Assembly (NCBI RefSeq): GCF_001597745.1
Contig: NZ_LUHJ01000009.1
Coordinates: forward strand, 71,224-135,223
Direction of reading: 5' to 3'
DNA length: 64,000 nucleotides
From: Anabaena sp. 4-3
GTDB taxonomy: Bacteria > Cyanobacteriota > Cyanobacteriia > Cyanobacteriales > Nostocaceae
The first letter of the stretch is position 1. Each line of letters opens with the position of its first letter. Under the pieces are notes generated by a model, which was not told where the DNA came from, made no database searches, and saw nothing but the letters and a program-made list of their open reading frames with translations. The position numbers were made by a program, and so were the translations under genes. Shown here piece after piece: positions 27,176 through 36,537 of this stretch.

Positions 27176-27608
27176 TTTATTCACTATCGGCTTTACACAG
27201 AAAAAAGCGGAGCAGTTTTTTGAAACACTTATCAAAGCTGGAGTTAAGCGAGTGATTGACACTCGACTGAACAACGCTTCCCAACTAGCTGGGTTTACAA
27301 AGAAGCAAGACTTAGAGTATTTTCTGCGGCGAATTGGAGGAATTGAGTACATCCATATTTTGGATCTGGCTCCTACCAAAGAGATTTTAGACGAATATAA
27401 AAAGAAGCGCATCAACTGGGCAACATATGAGGAGAGGTTCAATCAACTCATTACAGAGAGACAGATTGAGAAGAAGGTTTCTCCCCATCTTCTAGATGAA
27501 GGTTGCTTGTTGTGTAGTGAGGCCAAGCCTCATAATTGCCATCGTCGATTAGTTGCTGAGTATCTGCAACGTCAGCTAGACACAGCAATTAAAATTCATC
27601 ACCTCTAA
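27159..27608 (+). CDS. Second, divergent DUF488 family protein
   Basis: A 149-residue DUF488 member with LFTIGFTQKKAEQFF (7-21), RVIDTRLNN in place of DVRxxP, and CLLCSEAKPHNCHRRLVAEYL near 117-137, keeping the CxE/CHR motif. It differs clearly from its upstream neighbour, so the pair is an ancient pairing of two subtypes rather than a recent duplication. It overlaps the first gene by 17 bp and is 38 bp upstream of the dual-OB gene. The pair may form a heteromer; this is inference. Confidence 0.85.
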   Translation: MSKSVNLFTIGFTQKKAEQFFETLIKAGVKRVIDTRLNNASQLAGFTKKQDLEYFLRRIGGIEYIHILDLAPTKEILDEYKKKRINWATYEERFNQLITERQIEKKVSPHLLDEGCLLCSEAKPHNCHRRLVAEYLQRQLDTAIKIHHL

Positions 27609-27646
27609 AACTAATCTTTGCTAAGGGTACAGAAAAGAGGTTAAGA

Positions 27647-28396
27647 ATGCCCATTTTTGAAATTATCTGCCTAGCAAAATCTATCAAGCATGGCGGAATT
27701 TGCATCGCAGGTCTGAAAACAGATGGTTCAGGGTGGCTGCGTCCAGTTTCTCCAAAACACGATGGTACTCTGTATCCAGAACATTACACTTTCAATAATG
27801 GTCATGAGCCAGAGCTTTTTGACATTATCAGAATTCCCTGCCTGAGAGAAGATCCCAAATGTCATCAACCAGAAAATTGGTTGATAGATTCTAGTAAATA
27901 TTGGGAATCTGTAGGAAGTTTAACTTTAAGTCAAGCTCGAAATTTGCTAAGTCCAGAAATTCAAAAGTATTCTGATTCTCCAGAGCTTTTAGGTAATTCA
28001 GAGAAACAAATTCCCTATGAATATCTAGAAACTTCATCTGCTCAGTCTTCACTAGCACTGGTAAAACCAGAAATAATTCAGTGGGTAGTTAAGACAAATT
28101 ACGATAATGAAAAGAAATTCAGATGTCATTTCTATTTAGGTGTAAATCGTTATGATTTACCAATTACAGATCCTATATGGATAGAAAAAATATCTTTTTT
28201 GAAAGAGGGAACATATTCTTGTGAAGAAGTTATAGAAAAAGCTGAATTGTATAACTTTGAACCAGATAAATTCATATTGACTATCAGCTTAAGTGAACCT
28301 TTCCCCCCATCTGGTCAAGAAAAACTCTTTTGTTATAAATTAGTTGCTGCCGTAATCAATGTTGCCGATGTGAAGCAACGGTTAGGATGGATTTAA
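27647..28396 (+). CDS. Dual OB-domain-type protein, third gene of the DUF488 operon
   Basis: A 249-residue protein starting PIFEIICLAKSIKHGGICIAGLK, with GSGWLRPVSP, FDIIRIPCLREDPKCHQPENW, LALVKPEIIQWV and a C-terminal FCYKLVAAVINV. I associate this pattern with the dual OB-containing (DuOB) domain, predicted to bind nucleic acid; this is from memory. No catalytic motif is evident. It follows the two DUF488 genes by 38 bp and is the last gene before a MITE-like repeat. The combination suggests a nucleic-acid-related accessory or conflict function, unproven. Confidence 0.65.
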   Translation: MPIFEIICLAKSIKHGGICIAGLKTDGSGWLRPVSPKHDGTLYPEHYTFNNGHEPELFDIIRIPCLREDPKCHQPENWLIDSSKYWESVGSLTLSQARNLLSPEIQKYSDSPELLGNSEKQIPYEYLETSSAQSSLALVKPEIIQWVVKTNYDNEKKFRCHFYLGVNRYDLPITDPIWIEKISFLKEGTYSCEEVIEKAELYNFEPDKFILTISLSEPFPPSGQEKLFCYKLVAAVINVADVKQRLGWI

Positions 28397-28427
28397 GGAG
28401 AGTATGACTTAAAGATTGCAATTAAAG

Positions 28428-28520
28428 TAAGGTGGGCAATGCTGAAGATTAACTCAAATCCCTATTTGAGCTTGTCACCATTGCCCACCCTATAATGATT
28501 GAGAATGGTGCAAGATATCA
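28428..28520. repeat. MITE-like element, second copy of the GGTGGGCA family
   Basis: TAAGGTGGGCAATG (28428) faces CATTGCCCACCCTATA (28479-28494), followed by the tail TGATTGAGAATGGTGCAAGA (28496), nearly identical to 13511-13530. It ends directly at the stop of the minus-strand Uma2 gene. Confidence 0.75.
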
Positions 28521-28521
28521 T

Positions 28522-29127
28522 TTACCAAACTTGACTTAAATCTAAAACAAACCCAGGTAATAGAGTTTCACCAGAAAGTGTCTGAGGATTATCTAATATC
28601 TCAACTTGAGTATTAGGGCGATAAATAAAAACTTGGCGTTGTTTTCTATCAATTAACCAACCCAGTAAAGTCCCATTATCTAGATACTCTTGCATCTTGT
28701 CTTGCAAGATTCGTAAATTATCAGTTTCAGAACGCAATTCAATCACAAATTCAGGACAAATGGGTGCAAATTTTTTTCGTAGTTCTGATGGTATTGCTTC
28801 CCAGCGTGTGCGTTTTATCCAAGCCGCATCAGGAGAACGTACCGCACCATTGGGTAAAGTAAATCCACCACTAGAACCAAATCCTACACCTGTACCATTT
28901 TGCTTTGTCCAAACCCATAGCTGTCCAATTAAGTTAAAGTTACTCTCATCGGTTTCAGAACCAGTTGGTGGCATAATTAGTAATTCTCCCATAGTGTTAC
29001 GTTCGATGCTAAAATCGTGGTTGAGTTGACAAAATTCATAAAATTGCTCGTCACTCATGGCGATCGCACTCGGTAATCGCAATACTATTGGTAGAATTTC
29101 TGTAATTACGGGTAAATTTGTCGTCAT
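28522..29127 (-). CDS. Uma2-family endonuclease-like protein
   Basis: A 201-residue intact Uma2 (DUF820) protein with LMIMPPTG-like LLIMPPTGSETDESN, the core VRSPDAAWIKRTRW, CPEFVIELRSETDNL (D/ExK-type core with E in IELRSE) and a C-terminal LGWLIDRKQRQVFIYRPN. The fold is PD-(D/E)XK nuclease-like; the biological role of this very expanded cyanobacterial family is unknown. It is convergent with the DUF488 operon. Unlike the Uma2 gene at 25.4 kb it has its full C-terminus (LLPGFVLDLSQVW). Confidence 0.85.
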   Translation of the reverse strand: MTTNLPVITEILPIVLRLPSAIAMSDEQFYEFCQLNHDFSIERNTMGELLIMPPTGSETDESNFNLIGQLWVWTKQNGTGVGFGSSGGFTLPNGAVRSPDAAWIKRTRWEAIPSELRKKFAPICPEFVIELRSETDNLRILQDKMQEYLDNGTLLGWLIDRKQRQVFIYRPNTQVEILDNPQTLSGETLLPGFVLDLSQVW

Positions 29128-29253
29128 ATTTTTTAATTCATTCTGTATTCAGAACTCTATACACACCGTCTTACGGTGACTAGGATGTATTCTTCTCTCT
29201 CTAGTCATACAGCACTTTGCAAGTAAAAAAGGTACATATTCAATATCATAAAT

Positions 29254-29437
29254 CTTGTGGGGTGGGCATCCTGCCCGCCCTTATATATTTGACTAAGATG
29301 AAATATGCTGTATCTTTCTTACTTTCCTATCAGAATAGGCGATGCACAGCTAACAACGTAAAACTCAGGGTTTAAGCAAATTGCCAGCAATGCCCACCCT
29401 ACGAAAATTATTATCTAGCAACTCTTGCAAGATGTGT
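29254..29437. repeat. Degenerate third copy of the GGTGGGCA element
   Basis: GGGGTGGGCATCC at 29260 and GCAATGCCCACCCTAC near 29388 mark the two arms. The right part, read in reverse, matches 13409-13465 closely. The 563-bp gap 29128-29690 holds this element, a small CACCGTC/ACGGTG hairpin near 29162 and no gene that I can see. Confidence 0.55.
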
Positions 29438-29690
29438 TACCAGATATTAAGTCTTGCTAAATATCTAGAATAATTAACAATATTTTATTTAACAAATAAA
29501 ACGATAACAACTCACCCAATACAACTATATTTGTGTTTTCAATTACTGTATGGGTTGTTTTTTCAGATATAAAATGTGTGTCTCAGCAGTTCGTCACAAC
29601 GGGTAATTATATTGTACATGATTTTGTAGCTAAAGTTTCAAAATTCACTTAATTCTCCCAGCTATTTTGTCAAATTCTTAGGGTATTTAT

Positions 29691-30107
29691 ATGACTTACA
29701 ATTCCGAACAAATGCAACAGATTCTCCAAAAAGCTTTTGCCCGTCAGCAACAGGGAGAAATTTCACGACAGCAGATTTTAGAAATAGCCGCAGAATTAGG
29801 AGTATCATCGGAATCTTTGCAAGCTGCTGAACAAGAATGGTTAACCCAAGAAATCGAAGATAAAAAACGGCAGAAATTCCACGCCCAAAGACATAACGAA
29901 TTTAAAACACAACTGATTTCTTATATTGCTGTCAATGGATTTTTGATTGTCTTAAATCTGGTGACAAGTCCTTCGTATTTCTGGGCAATTTTTCCCTTAC
30001 TGGGCTGGGGCTTATTGTTGTTCTTTTCTGGTATGAAGGCTTATCAAACTCAGGGGGAATCTTATGAACAAGATTTTCAGGAATGGTCTAAAAAACTGCC
30101 TAAGTAA
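29691..30107 (+). CDS. 2TM-domain membrane protein
   Basis: A 138-residue protein. The N-terminal half is a helical region with QQGEISRQQILEIAAELGVSSESLQAAEQEW, resembling a short helix-turn-helix-like or DUF1707-type domain. Two membrane helices follow (FKTQLISYIAVNGFLIVLNLV and FWAIFPLLGWGLLLFFSGM), matching the 2TM domain family. Such proteins are often of unknown, possibly sensory function. No partner kinase is adjacent. The ATG follows an AT-rich leader. Confidence 0.75.
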   Translation: MTYNSEQMQQILQKAFARQQQGEISRQQILEIAAELGVSSESLQAAEQEWLTQEIEDKKRQKFHAQRHNEFKTQLISYIAVNGFLIVLNLVTSPSYFWAIFPLLGWGLLLFFSGMKAYQTQGESYEQDFQEWSKKLPK

Positions 30108-30154
30108 ATTACCCAAATTTAAGGGAATTACAGATAAAAAAAACATTCAAAATT

Positions 30155-30218
30155 TAGGTTGCGTCAGTATGAATATTTTCTCGGTATAGCTAGGGTTTCT
30201 CGTACTGACGCACCCTAC
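30155..30218. repeat. Small inverted-repeat element (TTGCGTCAGTA type)
   Basis: TAGGTTGCGTCAGTA at 30155 faces TACTGACGCACCCTA at 30204-30218. A partial related sequence, AGTAGGGTGCGTCAGA, lies at 43659. Confidence 0.65.
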
Positions 30219-30270
30219 TAACAGTCAATTTGGATAATTTATTTTTTTGTGTTCCCTAACTAAAAAATTT

Positions 30271-30296
30271 TAGGGGTAGTTTTATAACTACCCCTA
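30271..30296 (-). terminator. Terminator after ndhD
   Basis: TAGGGGTAGTT (30271-30281) pairs perfectly with AACTACCCCTA (30286-30296). On the minus strand the stem is followed by AAATTTTTT, so it should end ndhD transcription; the symmetric stem may also act on the plus strand. Confidence 0.7.
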
Positions 30297-30347
30297 CATT
30301 CCCCTCGAATTAAATTTTACTGTTCTTTCCCTGGTTGGGACTGATAT

Positions 30348-31961
30348 TTACTTTGAAATATTAACTAAACTTTCAACTTGAGCAGAAGCTAAGGTTGGTG
30401 TTGTGAAAATTTGTGAGTACAGACTTGCAGGTTGTTGTTCTCCTACAATTGGTAGCACTTGACGGGCATGGGCTGCAACTTCTACTGTCTTCACATCATA
30501 GGTTTGTGTGATTAATTTGGGATACAAACCAATACCGATGATGGGAACAATTAAACAAGCGGTGATGAACAACTCACGGGGTTTGACATCAGGAATTACA
30601 GCATCTAAATGTAACTCTTCGCTTTGCTTGCCGTAGAAGACTTTACGCAGCATGGAAAGTAGATAAATTGGTGTCAAAATCACACCCACTGCTGACAGCA
30701 GCACTACTACAACCTTGAAGCTGGAACTGTAAACATCGCTGGTAGCAATACCAAGGAATACCATCAACTCACCTACAAAGCCACTCATTCCAGGTAAGGC
30801 TAGAGAAGCCATTGCACCAGCAGTGTAGAGGGCGAAGGTTTTGGGCATGAGTTTACCGATACCGCCCATTGTATCCATTAATAAGGTGTGGGTACGCTCG
30901 TAAGTTACGCCAGTTAAGAAGAATAAGCTAGCTGCAATTAAACCGTGGGAAACCATCTGTAGCATAGCTCCACTTACACCAATTTCTGTGTAGGAAGCTA
31001 AACCAATGAGTACAAAACCCATGTGGGCAATTGAAGAGTAAGCTAGGCGGCGTTTGAGGTTGGTTTGAGCAAAGGCGCAACAAGCACCGTAGATAATGTT
31101 AACTACACCCAATATTGCTAAGACTGGCGCAAAGTAAACATGGGCATCAGGTAACATTTCCATGTTGAAGCGGATGAGAGCATAACCACCCATCTTTAAT
31201 AACACACCAGCCAAAATCATTGAACCGGGTGCAGATGCTTCACCGTGGGCATCAGGTAGCCAGGTGTGTAAGGGGAAAATTGGCAGTTTTACGCCAAAGG
31301 CAATTAAGAAACCTGTGTAAGCTAAGAGTTCAACAACTTTGGGATATTCTTTCATTCCCAAAGATGCAATGTCGAAGGTGAATGTATCTCCAGAAAATGC
31401 TAGTGCAAAACCGGATAAGAGAATAAATATAGAAGCGGCAGCAGTGTAAAGAATAAATTTGGTGGCTGCATAGCGGCGTTTTGGCCCTCCCCAGATGGAA
31501 ATTAGCAAGTATACAGGAACTAGCTCGATTTCCCACATCAGGAAGAATAACAGCAAGTCTTGGGCAACAAATACACCCAATTGTGCGCTATACATGACTA
31601 GCATTAACCCATAAAATAATCGCGGCTTGTTGGTTACTTTCCAAGCCGCGAATATTGCTAGGGTGTTGATTAAGCCGGTGAGCAAGAGTAGAGGCATTGA
31701 TAAGCCGTCAACTGCTACAGACCAATTCAAGCCTATTTGGGGTATCCAAGCGTATTTTTCTACAAATTGGTAGGCGGAGCTTTGGAAATCGTAGTTTTGC
31801 CAAAAGGCGTAAATCATTAAGGCAAAGTCAGCGATCGCTATTCCTAAACCATACCACCGAATTGTTTTACCTTCTTTGTCTGGAATTATAGGGATGGCTA
31901 AGGCTGCCACCAACGGCAAGGCAATTATGGCTGTTAGCCAGGGAAATCCTACGGGATTCAT
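30348..31961 (-). CDS. ndhD: NAD(P)H dehydrogenase (NDH-1) subunit 4
   Basis: A 537-residue membrane protein with about 14 hydrophobic helices and the NuoM/NdhD signatures: [22 protein letters not shown] with the conserved glutamate, [21 protein letters not shown], and [18 protein letters not shown]. It is a proton-pumping subunit of NDH-1, which serves respiration, cyclic electron flow and, depending on the NdhD paralog, CO2 uptake. Paralogs exist in Nostocales and I cannot assign the number securely, though it looks like the D1/D2 respiratory type. The ATG at 31961 is preferred over a GTG one codon upstream. No ndhF partner is adjacent. Confidence 0.94.
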   Translation of the reverse strand: MNPVGFPWLTAIIALPLVAALAIPIIPDKEGKTIRWYGLGIAIADFALMIYAFWQNYDFQSSAYQFVEKYAWIPQIGLNWSVAVDGLSMPLLLLTGLINTLAIFAAWKVTNKPRLFYGLMLVMYSAQLGVFVAQDLLLFFLMWEIELVPVYLLISIWGGPKRRYAATKFILYTAAASIFILLSGFALAFSGDTFTFDIASLGMKEYPKVVELLAYTGFLIAFGVKLPIFPLHTWLPDAHGEASAPGSMILAGVLLKMGGYALIRFNMEMLPDAHVYFAPVLAILGVVNIIYGACCAFAQTNLKRRLAYSSIAHMGFVLIGLASYTEIGVSGAMLQMVSHGLIAASLFFLTGVTYERTHTLLMDTMGGIGKLMPKTFALYTAGAMASLALPGMSGFVGELMVFLGIATSDVYSSSFKVVVVLLSAVGVILTPIYLLSMLRKVFYGKQSEELHLDAVIPDVKPRELFITACLIVPIIGIGLYPKLITQTYDVKTVEVAAHARQVLPIVGEQQPASLYSQIFTTPTLASAQVESLVNISK

Positions 31962-32174
31962 CACTTATGACAATCTTTTTTTGTTTTCGCTTTTGGTTAC
32001 ATTATATTAAGTAATTCGTACTTTTGTAAAGGTTGTTTAACTCTTGAAAAATTAAATTTTGAGGTAGTTTAGGAATATATACTCAATCAAGCTGCTATTT
32101 TCAGGATAAAACAGAATAAATACTTATCAAAATTGGTAGCTAGTCCAGGGTAAATGTAAAGTTCTGCAACGTCA

Positions 32175-32202
32175 ACAAAAAACGACAGCTAGGACTGTCG
32201 TT
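32175..32202 (-). terminator. Terminator of the thrB operon
   Basis: On the minus strand AACGACAG, a 6-nt loop, CTGTCGTT and a TTTT run (stem 32181-32188 with 32195-32202). It follows the coiled-coil gene downstream of thrB. Confidence 0.75.
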
Positions 32203-32226
32203 ACAAAAGTTAAGAAATGGGGATTG

Positions 32227-32254
32227 TTGACTGTTGACTGTTGACTGTTGACTG
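32227..32254. repeat. Four tandem TTGACTG heptamers
   Basis: Perfect 7-bp repeats between the thrB-operon terminator and the end of the coiled-coil gene. The unit is a variant of the STRR-like heptamers elsewhere in the window. Confidence 0.85.
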
Positions 32255-32299
32255 AGAAAGAATTTCTCCCTCTGCTCCCCCTGCCTCCCCTGCTCCCTT

Positions 32300-32839
32300 C
32301 TATACGATGCGATTGACAATCGTCCAAACTTCCCCATCTGAACGTACATGAGGAACTGAGATGGTTTTAAATCCGGTAATAAAGGGCTTATAATAAACCT
32401 GCCAATACAAAGGGCTGAGTTGATCAGCACAAGCTTTGAGTTGACGGATTTCTGTGGCTAGTTCCCCCGCTATCTCATTGATACGTTCAGCATGGAGTTG
32501 AGCAACTTTTTTAGCTTCTTCTAGCTGTTGCTGTTGGGTAATGCGTTGTAATTTTCTGGGGAGACTTGCCAATTGAGTCTGTTTGTAATGTAGCTGGGTT
32601 TTGAGGGCAGCGATCGCATCATCTATACCCTTGATTTCAGCAAATAACTGGGCATTTTCCCTAGCTTGGTGGCGATAAGCTGCGACAATTGCCCAAGGTG
32701 AATCATCTTCCGGGACATTTACATCATTATTATTAGTCAGAGTCGCGCGTTCTTGCTCCAGCACCTGAATTTGAGACTGGAGTGCTGTAATCTCTGACTG
32801 AATTTGCTCTAAAGACAAGCTAGGATTCAGTTCTTTCAT
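32300..32839 (-). CDS. Coiled-coil protein of unknown function
   Basis: About 179 residues from the ATG at 32839; a longer frame reaching into thrB would overlap it and is unlikely. The first 130 residues are strongly helical and glutamine-rich (SEITALQSQIQVLEQERATL; KRITQQQQLEEAKKVAQLHAER-like) and should form coiled coils. A more globular C-terminus contains WQVYYKPFITGFKTISVPHVRSDGEVW. I do not recognise a family. It begins 13 bp after the thrB stop and shares its terminator, so it is probably in the thrB operon. Confidence 0.7.
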   Translation of the reverse strand: MKELNPSLSLEQIQSEITALQSQIQVLEQERATLTNNNDVNVPEDDSPWAIVAAYRHQARENAQLFAEIKGIDDAIAALKTQLHYKQTQLASLPRKLQRITQQQQLEEAKKVAQLHAERINEIAGELATEIRQLKACADQLSPLYWQVYYKPFITGFKTISVPHVRSDGEVWTIVNRIV

Positions 32840-32852
32840 TTTGTATTTTGAA

Positions 32853-33770
32853 TTATGAATTATCAATTGCGCCTTGAGTATCGAGAGCAAGCGATCGCAC
32901 TACAGATGTAATTCCTTGTTCTTTCCATGCTGAAGCCATCGCTATCTCTACCGCTTGGGAATGTGTGACATTTGTTAAAGCTAGCAGTGTCGGCCCTGCT
33001 CCACTAATTACCATACCGTAAGCACCAGCCGCCAACGCTGCCGCATTCACAGCATCGTAACCAGGAATTAACGCTTTACGATAAGGCTGATGTAACTTAT
33101 CTTGTAAAGCTGCCTTTAACCATTCTCCCTTACCAGTTGCCAAGCCACGCAATAATAAGCCTAAATGGGCAGTGTTAAAAATTGCATCTGCACGACTAAA
33201 TTCTGTGGGTAAAACTCGCCGTGCTTCTGAGGTTGACAATTCAAAATCAGGAATTGCTACCACAGGCACAATATCACTCTGCCAGGGAACATCACAAATT
33301 TCCCAACCTGTATTACTGGTAGCAGCTAACCGACATCCCCCCAACAAAGCGGGGACGACATTATCAGGATGTCCTTCCATTGCGATCGCTAATTCCATCA
33401 CCTGCGACTGTGACAAAGGCTCACCCGCTAATTGATTCGCCGCAACTAAACCCCCCACTATCGCCGTTGCTGAACTACCCAAACCTCTGGCGAGAGGTAC
33501 ACCTAAATCAATCTCTATTTTCACAGATGGCGGTGTCTGATTTATATATTGATATAACTTAACAAACGCCTGATACAGTAAATTACTTTCATCCGTTTGT
33601 ACTCTTTCAGCTTCCGCACCTGTGACTTGAATAATTAACCCGCCTTCATCCAAGCGTGTGAACTGGAAGTGATTATATAAAGTCAAAGCTGCACCGATGC
33701 AGTCAAAACCAGGCCCTAAATTCGCAGTTGTGGCGGGAACTTTAACCGTTACAGAAGAAACAACAGACAT
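32853..33770 (-). CDS. thrB: Homoserine kinase
   Basis: A 305-residue GHMP kinase matching ThrB, which phosphorylates homoserine in threonine synthesis. Motifs: [15 protein letters not shown] (13-27), the ATP loop [18 protein letters not shown] near 90-107, [14 protein letters not shown] and the C-terminal [12 protein letters not shown]. Start (ATG 33770) and length are standard. A heptamer tract lies upstream, and the coiled-coil gene follows. No other thr pathway gene is close. Confidence 0.96.
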   Translation of the reverse strand: MSVVSSVTVKVPATTANLGPGFDCIGAALTLYNHFQFTRLDEGGLIIQVTGAEAERVQTDESNLLYQAFVKLYQYINQTPPSVKIEIDLGVPLARGLGSSATAIVGGLVAANQLAGEPLSQSQVMELAIAMEGHPDNVVPALLGGCRLAATSNTGWEICDVPWQSDIVPVVAIPDFELSTSEARRVLPTEFSRADAIFNTAHLGLLLRGLATGKGEWLKAALQDKLHQPYRKALIPGYDAVNAAALAAGAYGMVISGAGPTLLALTNVTHSQAVEIAMASAWKEQGITSVVRSLALDTQGAIDNS

Positions 33771-33820
33771 TTATCAATACTCATATTACCCAATCAACCA
33801 GCATCCCATGTTATGGGTTG

Positions 33821-33873
33821 ATTAGTCATTAGTCATTAGTCATTAGTTATTAGTCATTAGTCATTAGTTATTA
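33821..33873. repeat. Tandem heptamer repeat (TTAGTCA/TTAGTTA)
   Basis: About seven units of TTAGTCA with TTAGTTA variants fill the gap between the receptor kinase stop and the thrB start. Confidence 0.85.
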
Positions 33874-33896
33874 GCTTTGGAAGTAGGGACTTTGGA

Positions 33897-36242
33897 CTAC
33901 TGGCATTTTAAAGGGCGATCGCTTGGTGTAAACACTACACCAGGAGCATCACAATTTTGACGAATGTTGACTATTGTCAGTGTACTATTTTGGCGATTGC
34001 TCCCAACAAATCGCACTACTCCAGTTGCACCATTAACATAAAAGTTAGATTTTGTCAATACTTGGCGAATGCCCAGCCTAGTAGGTTTTTCCTGTAAAGC
34101 TTTGCTGAATACCAAAACCGCATCATAGCTAGTTGCGGTGCGCCAAGTAATCTCTTTGTTGTTAGGGAAATTATCAATTTTCCAAAGGGTTTTAGCTTGC
34201 TGTGCAAATGGTGAGTTAATATCTTTGACGGGATGCCAAGCTACTGCCCAAGCTGTGCGTTTAATTCCTGGGGAAGATATCACCTTATATGATGTGAGTA
34301 AATCAGGGTTGTAGAGAGTATCACCGGCAATTACCCAAACTTGGTTGATGTTTGATTGAATGACTTCTAAAGCTTTTGTAATGCTATCACGCAAGCCTAC
34401 ACCCGCATCAGGAATCAGCACAATTGCTGTTGCTCCTTGGCTTTGGGCTTGATTTAGTGCTATTTTGGCATTAAAGCGATCGCTGCCAAGATTAAAGGCC
34501 GCTTGATGGTTAATTACATTACCAGACAAAGACTTTGCTGATGCTCGAAATTCAGTAGCTAGGGATTCTGCATACTCACTACCTTGAGTATAAAAGATTG
34601 CGGCTTGGCGTTGTTTTAATTGTGAAAATACATAAGTTGCCATTGTTTGGGCTGCAACAGCATTACTGGGGACAGTGCGGAAGAAAAAAGGACTGTTAAG
34701 ATGATGGGAGGTGCTAGTGGGAGAAATTAATACTAACCCAGCTTGACGATAAATAGGCAAGGATTTTTTAGTCGCTTCGCTGCTATAGTGTCCGACAACA
34801 GCCAGTAAATCACGGTATTTTACTAAATGCTGGGCAATTTTGCGAGCATTATTGTCTATGATGCTTTTACTATCTTGACGATTACTATCATCAGCAATGA
34901 TAATTCGCAAAGGTTGACCTTGTTGCAGTGCTTGAGTTTGCGCTTGTGCAGCACCTCTGAGTATTTCTAAACCTATAGCAGTACGACGTTCTAAGGGAAC
35001 TGCAACGGCGATAGTGTAAATTTGTTCTGCTGTAAATTGTATTTGAATTTTGGTATTATTCAGATAAATTAAAGTTTCTGCATCTGGTTCTTGGTTGAAA
35101 GCTTCTTGAAATAAACCATAAGCTTCCGCAAAATTTTGCTGACGATATTTTTCTATAGCTAATTGCTTTGCTGTTGGTGGCTGACTATTACCCCAAAAAC
35201 TACTAGGAATTAGACTTTCTTCACCACAACTGAGATGATCATATAGTCTTTGGTCACAAGTCCGAGGAATGGTAATTTCTTGATATACTTGTTTAGCACC
35301 AAACAGCAGAAAGATACTACAAGTAGTTGTCAGTAAGAATTTTTGCCATTGGACTTGGGGATACTTTTCAACCTGAGCGATTTTATCGAGAATAACTTGA
35401 GCAGTTGGTGGACGGTGCTGTAAGTTAGAAGCAGTCATCGCCTGAATTAGCTCAATCAATCTTTTCGGAGTTTTTTTATCTTTGACATATTTAGACCAAT
35501 GAAGTAAATTTTGCAGGCGATCGCTTGCTGGGTCAATACCTGTAAGCAAATAAATTAAAGTTCTACCCAGTGCATAGAAATCTGATTGTACAACAGCATG
35601 ACCGTCAAGTTGTTCGGGAGCAGTGTAACCCATTGAATGAATCACTGTCACACGCTTCCCGTTAACAATAGTTTCGGTTAACTTTCGTGCTGTCCCAAAA
35701 TCAATTAACATCAATTTGCCATCAGGACGAAGCATAATGTTTCCCGGCTTAATATCCCGATGAAAAAACTTCTGCTCATGGACAAATTGTAGAATCTCCG
35801 TGATTTGTTTGAGCCAATCTAACGCTATTTTATAGGATGTTAAATAATGATTTTCAGATAACCAGGCTTGTAAATCTTGTCCTGGAATTTTCTCCATCAC
35901 AAAACAACGTAATTGACGACCTGTATTTAAAAATAGGGGAAACATCGCTTCACCCACAGGTAAACCAGGATGTTGTAAAGTTGTTAGAATTGATGCTTCT
36001 TGTTGAAACAGTCGCTCTAATTCCGGTGAAACTTCCTTGAGAGACTTGAGAACTTTCGGCTGTTCTGGGTTAAGTAAATCTTGAATTTCAAATACTTCTG
36101 TATAGCTATGTCTATCAGCTTGTAGAGGATGTGTAAGTCGATAGCGATTTTGTAGAATAAGCGGCGTTTTACAGTTTTGACATACTGCACAATTATCAGG
36201 ATTTTTTCGCCGTGAACAATCAGGATTGATGCAGTACGCCAT
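33897..36242 (-). CDS. Receptor-like Ser/Thr protein kinase with periplasmic ligand-binding domain
   Basis: About 781 residues from ATG 36242. A zinc ribbon (C4, C9, C18, C21, C24; YCINPDC) is followed by a kinase domain with HRDIKPGNIML and LIDFGTAR (catalytic D and DFG), then a membrane helix (FLLTTTCSIFLLFGA, near residue 325). Outside it are a TPR-like stretch and a type-1 periplasmic binding domain as in Leu/Ile/Val receptors (AVAVPLERRTAIGLEILRGA; VVGHYSSEATKKSLPIYRQA; TATSYDAVLVFSKAL). It probably senses a small molecule and phosphorylates cytoplasmic targets. The ligand is unknown. The fusion is uncommon outside cyanobacteria. It lies alone between repeat tracts. Confidence 0.88.
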   Translation of the reverse strand: MAYCINPDCSRRKNPDNCAVCQNCKTPLILQNRYRLTHPLQADRHSYTEVFEIQDLLNPEQPKVLKSLKEVSPELERLFQQEASILTTLQHPGLPVGEAMFPLFLNTGRQLRCFVMEKIPGQDLQAWLSENHYLTSYKIALDWLKQITEILQFVHEQKFFHRDIKPGNIMLRPDGKLMLIDFGTARKLTETIVNGKRVTVIHSMGYTAPEQLDGHAVVQSDFYALGRTLIYLLTGIDPASDRLQNLLHWSKYVKDKKTPKRLIELIQAMTASNLQHRPPTAQVILDKIAQVEKYPQVQWQKFLLTTTCSIFLLFGAKQVYQEITIPRTCDQRLYDHLSCGEESLIPSSFWGNSQPPTAKQLAIEKYRQQNFAEAYGLFQEAFNQEPDAETLIYLNNTKIQIQFTAEQIYTIAVAVPLERRTAIGLEILRGAAQAQTQALQQGQPLRIIIADDSNRQDSKSIIDNNARKIAQHLVKYRDLLAVVGHYSSEATKKSLPIYRQAGLVLISPTSTSHHLNSPFFFRTVPSNAVAAQTMATYVFSQLKQRQAAIFYTQGSEYAESLATEFRASAKSLSGNVINHQAAFNLGSDRFNAKIALNQAQSQGATAIVLIPDAGVGLRDSITKALEVIQSNINQVWVIAGDTLYNPDLLTSYKVISSPGIKRTAWAVAWHPVKDINSPFAQQAKTLWKIDNFPNNKEITWRTATSYDAVLVFSKALQEKPTRLGIRQVLTKSNFYVNGATGVVRFVGSNRQNSTLTIVNIRQNCDAPGVVFTPSDRPLKCQ

Positions 36243-36379
36243 AAACTCCAGACGACAAGCAAACAATACAGGTATTTTAAGACTAAAAGTTATAAATTAA
36301 AGCTTTTTTATCATTTTCTTTCAGAGTTTTTACAAATGCTCTCTGTTGAAAATAGTAACTGGGGGAGCGAAAGAGACTT

Positions 36380-36407
36380 GTAGAGACGTTGCATGCAACG
36401 TCTCTAC
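36380..36407. repeat. Perfect 28-bp palindrome
   Basis: GTAGAGACGTTGCA followed by its reverse complement, centred on GCATGC. Arms share TAGAGAC with the palindrome at 7228 but differ in the three inner bases on both sides. Confidence 0.85.
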
Positions 36408-36537
36408 TGAATAATCACTAATGACTAATTTGTCAAGCTCAATTTTAGATCAGTTATGTGGTGAGCCAAAACTTGACTAGCGTAGACCAAATAATTCAGC
36501 GAAATTACTAACATACCTCAGCATTAAGGAGAAATCC

